In this document: positions 50,002-60,511 of the stretch, one piece after another
Layout of the letters: every line of letters begins with the position of its first letter
Position numbering within the stretch: the stretch's first letter is position 1
From: Mobilicoccus caccae
GTDB lineage: Bacteria; Actinomycetota; Actinomycetes; Actinomycetales; Dermatophilaceae
Reading direction: 5' to 3'
Assembly (NCBI RefSeq): GCF_030161635.1
Contig: NZ_BSUO01000001.1
Location: forward strand, 3,825,199 to 3,889,198
DNA length: 64,000 nucleotides
Position numbers and translations under genes: made by a program
The notes under the pieces: model-generated
Database searches by the model: none
What the model saw: the letters and a program-made list of their open reading frames with translations, nothing else
Told to the model about the DNA's origin: nothing

Positions 50002-50606
50002 GGAGTCGAGCGTACCCACCGTCGAATCTTCGGCGACCACGATGGCAGAAGCTCGTCCATCATCCGGACCGTCCGCGGCTTTGACGAAGTCTTGGAGATC
50101 GACGCGGACGATGGGCGCCTCTCAGGGGACGCGTGTCTGAAGTGTCCGGTTCATCCCCGGTGGGTGGACCCTGGAGGACGCGGAGTAGCAGCTGAGCCAC
50201 ACCTGTGGGTAAACCTGTGGTCAAGACGGAGTCTGGTGCAGGTCTTCGTCGTCTCGCCTGACGGTCGTCGGGTGGATCACTTTCTTTCCGGAGTGTTGTC
50301 CACGGTCGTCCCTGCTGCTCAGGGCGAGGGCGGTGGACAACTATGTCCTCTGTCCCCAGGGTGGTCCACAGGATGTGGAAGTTGTCCACCGGGTCGTCCA
50401 CACCCTGTCCCCAACCCGTGTCGAGCACTCGTTTGTGACGGACGTCCGAGCGCCCTAGCGTTGTGCCTCCGGTCCCCCCTTCGACCGGTCACGGACACCC
50501 GTGGACGCTGCTGGGGGGCGCCGGGATTCAAGGGTTGTCGGTGGTGGCGGGCACAGTGGTCGCCACCGGTCGCCCGGCCGGGTGTTCGCTGTCGATAGGG
50601 GGTCGC
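50002..50606. other. region upstream of dnaB with a DnaA-box-like cluster
   Basis: These 605 bases have no credible gene. Four 8/9 matches to TTGTCCACA are packed in about 110 bases: TTGTCCACG 50296-50304, GGTGGACAA (reverse) 50332-50340, TTGTCCACC 50382-50390 and TCGTCCACA 50394-50402. The cluster lies 200-310 bases before the dnaB start, and may allow DnaA to control the helicase gene or act as a DnaA sink. Confidence 0.55.
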
Positions 50607-53000
50607 ATGTCGCTGGCGCGAGTGGATCGATCGGACTTCGAGGGCGGACTTCAGGCCGTGTCCGGGGGCGGCGAGGATCGTGTGCCGCCGCAGGACGTCG
50701 GGGCCGAGCAGAGCGTGCTGGGCAGCATGTTGCTGTCCAAGGACGCGATCGCCGATTCCATCGAGGTCCTGCGGGGCGTCGACTTCTACCGGCCTGCCCA
50801 CGAGCTGGTCTTCGAGGCGATCCTCGACCTGTACGGCCGCGGTGAGCCGGCCGATGCGATCACCGTGGCCGACGAGCTGACCAAGCGTGGCGAGTTGTCG
50901 CGGGTGGGCGGGCAGTCGTACCTGCACCAGCTCATCGCGGGTGTGCCGACGGCGGCGAATGCCGGGTACTACGCGCAGATCGTGGCCGAGCGGGCGGTGT
51001 TGCGCCGGCTGGTCGACGCGGGCACGCGCATCGTGCAGTTGGGCTACGGCACCGACGGCGGCGACGTGGAGGAGATCGTCAACTCGGCGCAGGCCGAGGT
51101 GTACGCGGTGGCCGACAAGCGCGGCGGCGAGGACTACCACGTGCTCGGCGAGCTGCTCGAGGCCACGGCCGACGAGATCGAGCAGGCCTCGGGGTCGACG
51201 GGCGAGATGGTCGGTGTGCCCACGGGATTCACTGATCTCGACGACCTCACCAACGGCCTGCACTCGGGGCAGATGATCGTCATCGCGGCGAGGCCGGCGA
51301 TGGGCAAATCGACACTGGCCTTGGATTTTGCACGTGCGGCCGCAATCCACAACAACATGACCACCGTCGTCTTCTCGCTCGAGATGAGCCGCAACGAGAT
51401 CACGATGCGTCTGTTGTCGGCCGAGGCCTCCATCCAGTTGCAGCACATGCGTAAGGGCACGATGCGCGACGAGGACTGGAGCAAGCTGGCCCGCACGATG
51501 GGTGAGGTCAGCGAGGCGCCGCTGTTCATCGACGACTCGCCCAACATGTCGCTCATGGAGATCCGGGCCAAGTGCCGCCGGCTCAAGCAGCGCCACAACC
51601 TCAAGATGGTGATCATCGACTACCTGCAGCTGATGAGTTCGGGCAAGAAGGTCGAGTCCCGCCAGCAGGAGGTCTCGGAGTTCTCTCGTGCCTTGAAGTT
51701 GCTCGCGAAGGAGATCGAAGTGCCCGTTATCGCGCTGTCGCAGTTGAACCGTGGACCCGAGCAGCGCACCGACAAGAAACCGCAGGTGAGCGACCTGCGT
51801 GAGTCGGGGTGCCTGACCGCGGAGACGAGGATCCTGCGGGCCGACACCGGCGCGGAGGTCGCGATCGGTGAGCTGGCGGCGTCGGGGGAGACCGACGTGC
51901 CGGTGTGGGCGCTGGACGAGTCGCTGCGGTACGTGCGGCGGCCGTTGACGCACGCGTTCGCGACGGGCACCAAGCCGGTGTACCGGTTGACGTTGGCGTC
52001 GGGAAAGACGGTGCGGGCCACGGAGAACCACCCGTTCCTCACCTACGACGGCTGGGTGCCGCTCGGCGAGATCACCTGCGGTACACGGGTGGCCGCGCCG
52101 CGGCACGTGGCGGGGCCGATCCGGCTGGACGAGGACTGGGCCGACGAAGACGTGCGCACCGCGGCGTTGTTGTGCGCGGAGCACCCGGCGGCCACGATCC
52201 CCTCGGTCGTGCCCTCGCTGCCCAAGGCGCAGATCGCGCTCTTCGTGCGGGCGTTCTTCTCCGCCTCGGGTGGGGTCATGCTGTCTTCGGACCGTCCGGG
52301 CGGGGAGATCTTCTGCTTCGCTGACGGGCGGGAGCGGCTCGACAAGCTGTCGCGGCTGCTGCTGCGGTTCGGCATCTCGTGTGCGATCACCGGGGATGAC
52401 TCCGGATGGGTGCTCGACGTCGTCGACGTGGACTCCCAGCGCCGGTTCCTGCAGGAGATCGGCATCGACGGCCCGGCGGCCTCCGATGCGGTGCGCCTGC
52501 TCGAGATCGTGCGTGAGGTCACCGCCGCACCCCTGCCGGGTGAGGGGCAGCTCCCGTTGTGGCAGAACGTCGCGGAGGCGTTGAGCCCGGTCACCGAGTC
52601 GGCCGGCGAGGTCGAGCCCGAGGGGCCCGAGGCGGTGGGCACGCTGCGCCAGGTGGCGACCCTGCTCGAGCGCGACGAGGCCGACCTCGAGGCGATCAAC
52701 GACGTCGAGTGGGAGGTCGTGGTCGGCGTCGAGTTCGACGGCATCGAGGAGGTGTACGACGCGACCGTCCTCGGCACGCACAACTTCATCGCCGACGGCA
52801 TCGCCGTGCACAACTCCATCGAGCAGGACGCCGACATGGTCATGCTCCTCCACCGCGAATCGGTGTACGAGCCCGACTCACCCCGCGAGGGTGAGGCCGA
52901 CATCATCGTCGCCAAGCACCGAAACGGCCCCACCCGCACCATCACCGTCGCCTTCCAGGGCCACTACTCCAGGTTCACGAACATGGCGGCGAACTACTGA
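50607..53000 (+). CDS. dnaB: Replicative DNA helicase DnaB with intein
   Basis: The precursor has 797 residues; after intein removal the helicase is about 462. The N-domain is VPPQDVGAEQSVLGSMLLSK. The RecA-like domain has Walker A IVIAARPAMGKSTLALDFA, Walker B MVIIDYLQLMSSG and the H4 region VSDLRESG. The intein interrupts RESG and SIEQDADMVMLLHRESVYEP, the same site as the Synechocystis DnaB intein. ATG 50607 (MSLARVDRS) follows GATAGGGGG and is chosen over the open frame start at 50463. It unwinds DNA at the fork. Its stop is four bases before the Tn7-like end. Confidence 0.96.
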   Translation: MSLARVDRSDFEGGLQAVSGGGEDRVPPQDVGAEQSVLGSMLLSKDAIADSIEVLRGVDFYRPAHELVFEAILDLYGRGEPADAITVADELTKRGELSRVGGQSYLHQLIAGVPTAANAGYYAQIVAERAVLRRLVDAGTRIVQLGYGTDGGDVEEIVNSAQAEVYAVADKRGGEDYHVLGELLEATADEIEQASGSTGEMVGVPTGFTDLDDLTNGLHSGQMIVIAARPAMGKSTLALDFARAAAIHNNMTTVVFSLEMSRNEITMRLLSAEASIQLQHMRKGTMRDEDWSKLARTMGEVSEAPLFIDDSPNMSLMEIRAKCRRLKQRHNLKMVIIDYLQLMSSGKKVESRQQEVSEFSRALKLLAKEIEVPVIALSQLNRGPEQRTDKKPQVSDLRESGCLTAETRILRADTGAEVAIGELAASGETDVPVWALDESLRYVRRPLTHAFATGTKPVYRLTLASGKTVRATENHPFLTYDGWVPLGEITCGTRVAAPRHVAGPIRLDEDWADEDVRTAALLCAEHPAATIPSVVPSLPKAQIALFVRAFFSASGGVMLSSDRPGGEIFCFADGRERLDKLSRLLLRFGISCAITGDDSGWVLDVVDVDSQRRFLQEIGIDGPAASDAVRLLEIVREVTAAPLPGEGQLPLWQNVAEALSPVTESAGEVEPEGPEAVGTLRQVATLLERDEADLEAINDVEWEVVVGVEFDGIEEVYDATVLGTHNFIADGIAVHNSIEQDADMVMLLHRESVYEPDSPREGEADIIVAKHRNGPTRTITVAFQGHYSRFTNMAANY
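51810..52814 (+). other. intein inside DnaB (335 aa)
   Basis: The intein starts with Cys (CLTAETRILRADTGAEVAIG, block A) and ends with the His-Asn pair GTHNFIADGIAVHN, followed by Ser of the C-extein. Block B is ATENHPFLTYDGWVPLGEI. These splicing residues are all present, so splicing should work. The middle has remnants of a LAGLIDADG endonuclease: QIALFVRAFFSASGGVMLS fits the second motif, but the first motif (expected near ADEDVRTAALLCAEHP) is not recognisable. The homing enzyme is therefore probably dead. Confidence 0.93.
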
Positions 53001-53004
53001 CCGA

Positions 53005-53050
53005 TGTTGTCGAGACGGGGCCTTGTTTGCACGAACCTGTTGTCGAGATG
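53005..53050 (+). repeat. candidate transposon end with TnsB-type repeats
   Basis: TGTTGTCGAGAcgg starts at 53005 and TGTTGTCGAGAtg at 53038, a 33-base period. A related inverted copy is at 53293-53305 (reverse complement GGTTGTCTAGATG, 11 of 13). Tn7-family ends begin TGT and carry several such TnsB sites. Nothing else in this window has the box. Confidence 0.55.
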
Positions 53051-53254
53051 CAGCCAATCTTGCGCAGCGACTGTCCGTATGTAACATTCCTGCCGCTTAT
53101 CAATGAGCTCTGGAAAGCAAAGATTTGGTTATGAATGGTCAGGTCGCCGGAGCGTCGGGCAACCGCGTGGCCTACCCCGAGAGCCCGGCAGCTGTCAGTG
53201 GTGGCTGTCAGGATGGGCCCGCCCGCAGAGACGGGTCCTTGTCCACAAGAAGAA

Positions 53255-53285
53255 GCGGGGCGAGCGCTTGCAACGCTCGCCCCGC
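53255..53285. repeat. perfect 12-bp hairpin
   Basis: GCGGGGCGAGCG pairs exactly with CGCTCGCCCCGC around CTTGCAA. It lies 255 bases after dnaB and 91 bases before the small gene. No T tract follows. It could be a terminator or a transposon-internal structure. The surrounding 53051-53375 has no credible gene. Confidence 0.6.
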
Positions 53286-53375
53286 CGGAGGTCATCTAGA
53301 CAACCTCGATGTAGCAATCGCCAAGTCTAGAGGCCTCCCGAACCCGGCCCAACTTGGGCCGCGAAGGAGGTGGCG

Positions 53376-53626
53376 ATGTCTCCACATCGCTGTCACGTCA
53401 AACTGGTGGGTCGAGCGTGCGAGCACGACCTCTGTGTCACCCTGACCCGAGGGGTCCCGCCGGAGCTGCGCTGCGAGGAGGCGGCTCCTGACGGCTACGG
53501 TCGTGGCGGGGGTCCTCGTGCGGCTGCCAGGTCCCACCACACGTCGAGGATGTTGTCGCTCGCGAGCTGAGGGACAACCTTGATGAGAGCCGCCGCCGAG
53601 GCTTCGTGCTGATCCGGGCGGCCTGA
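53376..53626 (+). CDS. small Cys-rich protein upstream of hsdM (one apparent single-base deletion)
   Basis: GAAGGAGG precedes ATG 53376. The frame starts MSPHRCHVKLVGRACEHDLC VTLTRGVPPELRCE and, as given, ends in junk. One extra G in the run 53518-53522 turns the rest into SSCGCQVPPHVEDVVARELR DNLDESRRRGFVLIRAA and a stop, 83 residues exactly in frame. Six Cys (6, 15, 20, 33, 49, 51) and His suggest zinc binding. From memory, similar short proteins occur in actinobacteria next to restriction or mobile loci; function unknown. Repair of the frame by one base is strong evidence that the gene is real. Confidence 0.75.
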
Positions 53627-53631
53627 CCCTC

Positions 53632-53667
53632 GGTCTTGCCTGCGCCTCGAACGGCGCGGGCAAGACC
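53632..53667 (+). promoter_or_regulatory. 15-bp hairpin between the small gene and hsdM
   Basis: GGTCTTGCCTGCGCC pairs with GGCGCGGGCAAGACC around TCGAAC, with one T-G wobble. It starts six bases after the small gene's stop and ends 65 bases before hsdM. No T tract follows. It may terminate or attenuate transcription into hsdMSR, or stabilise mRNA. Confidence 0.65.
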
Positions 53668-53732
53668 GCTCCACCGAGAGGCTGGAGTGATGGGCAAGGA
53701 TGGGGCCACGCACCACGAGAGGACACCTCACC

Positions 53733-55708
<1,976 letters not shown>

Positions 55709-55712
<4 letters not shown>

Positions 55713-56899
55713 GCGAGATGATCCGGCTCAAGTACGTCAGCTCGATCAACGAGGGCGTCCTAGCGGAGGATGCCGATCCTGGCTTTGAGTTCCTGTACGT
55801 GGACATCTCCGCCGTAGGTCAGGGGACCCTCGCGCTTCCGGCCGAACCGACCCGTTTCGCAGTCGCTCCCAGCAGAGCCAGGAGGCTCGCCGTAGCTGGC
55901 GATACCGTCGTCTCCACGGTGCGGACCTATCTGCGGGCCGTGACGGAGGTGCCCGCAACGGAGGACCCCCTTGTCTTCTCGACAGGGTTCGCCGTGATCA
56001 GTCCGGACCGGCAGCGTGTGTACCCGCGCTATCTGACGTGGCAGCTCCAGGCCGACAACTTCATCTCCACCGTCGAGTCCATCAGCACGGGCGTCAGCTA
56101 CCCTGCGACATCGGCCGCCGCTATTGGAGACATCGGCGTTCGGATCCCGCCGCTGGATGTCCAACGTGCTGTCGCCAACTTCCTGGACCGTGAGACGGCG
56201 AAGATCGACGCGCTCATCGCCAAGCAAGAGCGGCTACTCGCCCTGCTTGACGAGAGGGAAGACGCTTTGCGGAAGGCATGGACGCTTGGCCACACTCAGG
56301 GCGCTGCGGCAACGCGGATTGGAAGAGTCTTGGAGCGTCTCGAGCGACCTCCGGCTGAACCTGCCCCGATCGTCACCGCGTACCGGGATGGCCAGGTGAC
56401 AAGCCGTGGAGTTCGGCGAGAGGACGGTTACACCATCTCCTTCACAGAGCATGGGTATCAGGGGGTGGAGGTTGGCGACCTCGTCTTTCACGGCCTGGAT
56501 GGCTTCGCGGGAGCAGTGGGCGTGGCAGAGGTGTCTGGGAAGTGCTCGCCCGTCTACCACGTCTGCCGGGCGCGCGAAGGCCACGATGCTGAGTACCTAG
56601 CCCAGCACATCCGCGCCCTGGGCGTGTCCGGCATGCTCGAGAAGTTCGCGTGGAGTGTCCGGCAACGAAGTGCTGACTACCGAAACTGGGCGCTCTTTGC
56701 GGCCTTGCCAATCGCGGTACCGTCCCTGCATGAGCAACGTGAGGCGGCCGACGAGATTCGTCGCGCCCGTGAGCGCGCGAGCCGGTTGCGCAGATCCGCC
56801 AAGGCGTGCATCGACCTACTCAGGGAGCGGCGCGCGGCCTTGATCACGGCGGCGGTGACGGGCAGGTTGGACGTCACCACCTACGGGAAGGCGGGCTGA
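55709..56899 (+). CDS. hsdS: Type I restriction-modification specificity subunit HsdS
   Basis: This protein has 396 residues from GTG 55709 overlapping the hsdM stop. Two target-recognition domains are separated by a conserved helical region. TRD1 is about residues 5-165, closed by GVSYPATSAAAIGDIGVRIP PLDVQRAVANFLDRETAKID. The spacer is LIAKQERLLALLDEREDALR KAW. TRD2 runs from about 210 to 335, ending VPSLHEQREAADEIRRARER ASRLRRSAKACIDLLRERRA ALITAAVTG. Each TRD reads half of a bipartite sequence that cannot be predicted here. hsdR follows after three bases. Confidence 0.93.
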
Positions 56900-56902
56900 G
56901 GC

Positions 56903-59900
56903 GTGGCGGTGGAGCATGAGCGGCAGCTCGAGGACGAGTTGTGTGACCATCTCGGCGCGCATGGGTGGGTCTACGAGCCGGGTGCGACCGGCTACGACAA
57001 GGAGCGGGCGTTGTGGCCCGCTGACCTGTTCGCCTGGCTGGAGGCGACCCAGCCGGAGACCCTCGCCGCGCTGGTCAAGACTGACAAGGATCGGGAGCGA
57101 CTGCTGGACCGGCTTGCCGAGTCGCTGGATCGCCCCCTCGACGCGGGCGGAGGGACCCTGTCCGCGTTGCGCTACGGGTTCAAGTTCACCAAGCAGCTGG
57201 ACCTGTGCCAGTTCCGCCCGGCGGAGTCGATGAACCCGACGACTACCAAGCGCTATGCCCAGAACCGGCTGCGGGTGGCGCGGCAGGTGTACTACTCGGA
57301 GAACAAGACCGACTCGATCGACCTGGTCTTTTTCGTCAACGGGCTGCCCGTGGCGACGACCGAGCTGAAGAGCGAGTTCCAGCAGGACGTCCACGAGGCC
57401 ATCCGCCAGTACCGGCACGACCGGCCACCGGTGGACCCCACAACCCGTCGCCGCGAGCCATTGCTGACGCCTGGGCACCGGGCCCTGGTCCACTTCTCCG
57501 TCGACAATTCGGAGGTCTACGTGACCACCCGGCTCGACGGCGCTGCGACCCGCTTCCTGCCGTTCAACCGTGGCAACGCCGGGCATGCCGGCAACCCGCC
57601 GAACCCGCACGGCGCGGCCACGGCATACCTGTGGGAGGAGGTGCTGGCCAAGGACACCTGGCTGAACATCCTGGGCAAGTTCATGCACGTCCAGGTGAGC
57701 AAGCGCAAGGACCCGGCGACCGGCAGGGTCAGCCGGTCCTCGACGGTGATCTTCCCGCGCTACCACCAGCACGACGCGGTCACCACGCTCCTCGCCGACG
57801 CGAAGGAGAAGGGCCCCGGGCAGCGCTACCTGATCCAGCACTCGGCTGGGTCGGGCAAGACCAACTCGATCGCGTGGCTCTCGCACCAGCTCTCCACGCT
57901 GCACGACGCGGACTCTGACAAGGTCTTTGACTCGGTGCTGGTGATCACCGACCGGACGGTGCTGGACGACCAGCTGCAGGACGCGATCTACCAGATCGAC
58001 CACAAGCGGGGCGTGGTGCTGCCGATCGGGCAGGGCACCGACAGCGACTTCGCCAAGCGGTTCGCCTCCAAGTCGCAGGCACTGACGGAGGCATTGACCA
58101 CCGGCGGGGCGATCATCGTCGTCACGATCCAGACGGTGCCGTTCGCGCTGGAGGCGATCCGGGAGTCCAAGGCGCTGGCGGGCAAGCGGTTCGCGGTGAT
58201 CATCGACGAGGCCCACTCCTCCCAGACCGGGGAATCGGCCAACAAGTTGCGACAGACCCTGTCGGGCAGGGTTCTCGACGACGTCACCGAAGAGGACGGC
58301 ACGGTCGGCGTCGACGACCTGGTGCGGCTGGAGCTCGAGGGGCGCGGTGCGCTGCCGAACGTCTCCTTCTTCGCGTTCACCGCAACCCCGAAGGGCAAGA
58401 CGCTCCAGCTGTTCGGCACCTCCGACATCGGCGAGGAGGCCGACAAGCGGCCGTTCCACCTGTACTCGATGCAGCAGGCCATCGAGGAGGGCTTCATCCT
58501 CGACGTGCTCACGAACTACACGACCTACCGGACGGCGTTCCGCCTGGTCCACGGCGGGCAGGACTACGACTCCGAGACGGTCGACAAGTCCAAGGCGATG
58601 AAGTCGGTGATGCAGTGGGTCAAGCTGCACCCGTACAACATCAGCCAGAAGGTCGCCATCATCGTCGAGCACTTCCGCGCCAACGTCGCACCCTTGCTGG
58701 ACGGCAACGCCAAGGCCATGGTGGTCACCGACTCCCGCAAGTCCGCGGTGCGCTACAAGCTCGCGATGGACAAGTACATCGCCGAGCACCGCCTCACCGA
58801 CGTCGCCACCCTCGTCGCGTTCTCTGGGTCCGTCGAGGACTCCGAGTCCGGGCCGGAGGAGTTCACCGAGCACTCGATGAACACCGACCTGCGCGGGCGC
58901 ACCATCCCCGAGGCGCTGGGCACCGACGAGTATCAGGTGCTCATCGTGGCGAACAAGTACCAGACCGGGTTCGACCAGCCGCTGCTGTGCGCGATGTATG
59001 TCGACAAGCGGCTCGACGGTGTGCAGTGCGTCCAGACCCTGTCCCGGCTCAACCGCACCTACCCGGGCAAGACCACCTATGTCCTGGACTTCGTCAACCA
59101 CGCCGAGGACGTCCTCGACGCATTCAAGGTCTACTACGAGGGTGCCTACCTCACGCAGGCCAGCGATCCCAACATCGTCTTCGATCAGTGGGACAAGCTC
59201 GCCGGCGTCGGCCTTTTCGACGACGTCGACGTTGACACCTGCGCGAGGGCCTACTGGGGCGACGGCTCCACCAAGCCCAGCCAGGGGAAGCTGTCCGCCG
59301 CGCTGGCGCCGGTGAAGGAACGGTTCAACACGGCATACCGGCGGGCGCTGCAGACTCAGGACGACAGCGAGACCGATCGGCTCGACACCTTCCGCCGTGA
59401 CCTGCGCTCCTTCGTCAGCACCTACGACTTCCTCGGGTCGATCGTCGACTACGACGACGTCGACCTGGAGAAGCGGGCGACCTTCGCGCGGTTGCTCGCC
59501 GAGGCTCTCAAGGACTCCAACCGGCACGAGGAAACCATCGACCTCTCCGATGTCACTCTGACCCACCACGCGCTGCACAAGCAGCCCGAGCAGGAACTCG
59601 ACCTGGCGACCGGGCAGGCCGAGGGGCTTGCGTCCGTCCTCGCAGCCGGATCCCGCGGCCGCCACGAGGCCGACCTGGTGCCATGGTCGGAGGTCCTGGC
59701 CCACATCAACACCCTCTTCGACGGCGACGGCCTCTCCGACGGCGACCAGGTCTCGGCGGTCGAGACCGTGCTGCGCAAGATGCTCGAGAACGAGGACCTG
59801 CGCGCCCAGGCAGTTGCGAACAACAAGCCGGACTTCTTCTCCGGGCCAGACCTGTGGAACACCATCCAGGAGGTGATCGTCGAGGCCACCGACAGTCAGC

Positions 59901-60001
59901 AGCGCGGGCTGGAGCGACTTGCCGCGGACCGGTCGCGCGAGGAGATCCTGACGATCATGGGGATGATGAAGCTCTGGGAGACACTGCGCGAGTCAGCCTG
60001 A
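56903..60001 (+). CDS. hsdR: Type I restriction endonuclease subunit HsdR
   Basis: This protein has 1032 residues from GTG 56903. The N-terminal PD-(D/E)xK nuclease has DSIDLVFFVNGLPVATTELKSEFQ. The SF2 translocase has Walker A IQHSAGSGKTNSIAWLSHQL, DEAH in AVIIDEAHSSQTGE, motif III FFAFTATPKGKTLQLFG and motif VI region LSRLNRTYPGKTTYVLDFVN. With HsdM and HsdS it cuts unmodified DNA after ATP-driven translocation. The frame is intact over 3.1 kb, in contrast with the run-length errors elsewhere. Confidence 0.96.
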   Translation: MAVEHERQLEDELCDHLGAHGWVYEPGATGYDKERALWPADLFAWLEATQPETLAALVKTDKDRERLLDRLAESLDRPLDAGGGTLSALRYGFKFTKQLDLCQFRPAESMNPTTTKRYAQNRLRVARQVYYSENKTDSIDLVFFVNGLPVATTELKSEFQQDVHEAIRQYRHDRPPVDPTTRRREPLLTPGHRALVHFSVDNSEVYVTTRLDGAATRFLPFNRGNAGHAGNPPNPHGAATAYLWEEVLAKDTWLNILGKFMHVQVSKRKDPATGRVSRSSTVIFPRYHQHDAVTTLLADAKEKGPGQRYLIQHSAGSGKTNSIAWLSHQLSTLHDADSDKVFDSVLVITDRTVLDDQLQDAIYQIDHKRGVVLPIGQGTDSDFAKRFASKSQALTEALTTGGAIIVVTIQTVPFALEAIRESKALAGKRFAVIIDEAHSSQTGESANKLRQTLSGRVLDDVTEEDGTVGVDDLVRLELEGRGALPNVSFFAFTATPKGKTLQLFGTSDIGEEADKRPFHLYSMQQAIEEGFILDVLTNYTTYRTAFRLVHGGQDYDSETVDKSKAMKSVMQWVKLHPYNISQKVAIIVEHFRANVAPLLDGNAKAMVVTDSRKSAVRYKLAMDKYIAEHRLTDVATLVAFSGSVEDSESGPEEFTEHSMNTDLRGRTIPEALGTDEYQVLIVANKYQTGFDQPLLCAMYVDKRLDGVQCVQTLSRLNRTYPGKTTYVLDFVNHAEDVLDAFKVYYEGAYLTQASDPNIVFDQWDKLAGVGLFDDVDVDTCARAYWGDGSTKPSQGKLSAALAPVKERFNTAYRRALQTQDDSETDRLDTFRRDLRSFVSTYDFLGSIVDYDDVDLEKRATFARLLAEALKDSNRHEETIDLSDVTLTHHALHKQPEQELDLATGQAEGLASVLAAGSRGRHEADLVPWSEVLAHINTLFDGDGLSDGDQVSAVETVLRKMLENEDLRAQAVANNKPDFFSGPDLWNTIQEVIVEATDSQQRGLERLAADRSREEILTIMGMMKLWETLRESA

Positions 60002-60014
60002 CGCCACTCCAAGG

Positions 60015-60449
60015 TCAGGACGTGGGCTGGCCAGCCCCCACTCCGGTGACGGGGTAGCGCTCCAAGGCCCAGCGGCGCTGGCCGGCGGCGCGTTCGAGTG
60101 CGGCGCGGTCCTTGGCCAGCAGATCGGCGTGCTGCAGCCACTCCTCGAGCGTGTCGACCTCCCAGGCAAGACGTGCTCGCACCCGGTCGAACATCTGACG
60201 GCAGCTGCGCGAGCAGAACCTGGTCGGTCGTCCGGCCGCGTAGCCGGAGGGCCACGCGCACATCTGATCGCACACGGGATTCAGGCACCGGTACTCGGTC
60301 CTCGGCTGCACGGTCTCGTCCAGGCCGCGTACGACGTCAATCGGCGACGGGTCCGCGACGGATTGCAGGTAGGTCTGCAAGGTTCGCTTCAAGGCGCCAC
60401 CCCGGCGCTCGGGATGCTGGTCAGGCATCGTGGTTGGTAGGCGCCCCAT
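60015..60449 (-). CDS. hypothetical zinc-finger-like protein, divergent from tnsA
   Basis: This protein has 144 residues from ATG 60449 (MGRLPTTM), which has AGAGGAGG upstream. The open frame to 60467 starts inside an inverted repeat. Cys at 55, 60 and 64 (CLNPVCDQMC) and at 79 and 83 (FCSRSCRQMF) form a probable zinc site. A long helix follows (RLAWEVDTLEEWLQHADLLA KDRAALERAAGQRRWALERY). I know no named family. Its position, converging on hsdR and diverging from tnsABC next to a palindromic operator, suggests a DNA-binding regulator or accessory transposition protein. That is inference. Confidence 0.7.
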   Translation of the reverse strand: MGRLPTTMPDQHPERRGGALKRTLQTYLQSVADPSPIDVVRGLDETVQPRTEYRCLNPVCDQMCAWPSGYAAGRPTRFCSRSCRQMFDRVRARLAWEVDTLEEWLQHADLLAKDRAALERAAGQRRWALERYPVTGVGAGQPTS

Positions 60450-60459
60450 GCTACCTCCT

Positions 60460-60511
60460 CTAGTCATTAATCCTGAGTCTAGGCGTGGGTCATCGGGCGA
60501 TTTATGACTAG
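60460..60511. promoter_or_regulatory. inverted repeat, candidate operator
   Basis: CTAGTCATTAAT (60460-60471) and ATTTATGACTAG (60500-60511) are inverted copies, 11 of 12 matching, separated by 28 bases. AT-rich boxes stand out in this GC-rich DNA. They lie just upstream of the zinc-finger gene and between it and tnsA, so they may bind a regulator of either gene or TnsB. Confidence 0.55.

Noticed and set aside
50296-50402. A second chromosomal origin upstream of dnaB
   Set aside because: There is no AT-rich unwinding region or dnaA/dnaN context. Regulation or titration by DnaA is a simpler reading, so it is kept only as a DnaA-box cluster.
53255-53285. Perfect 12-bp hairpin as the transposon terminal inverted repeat
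   Set aside because: Both arms are adjacent, not at two ends of an element, and the sequence does not begin TGT or recur near tnsA.
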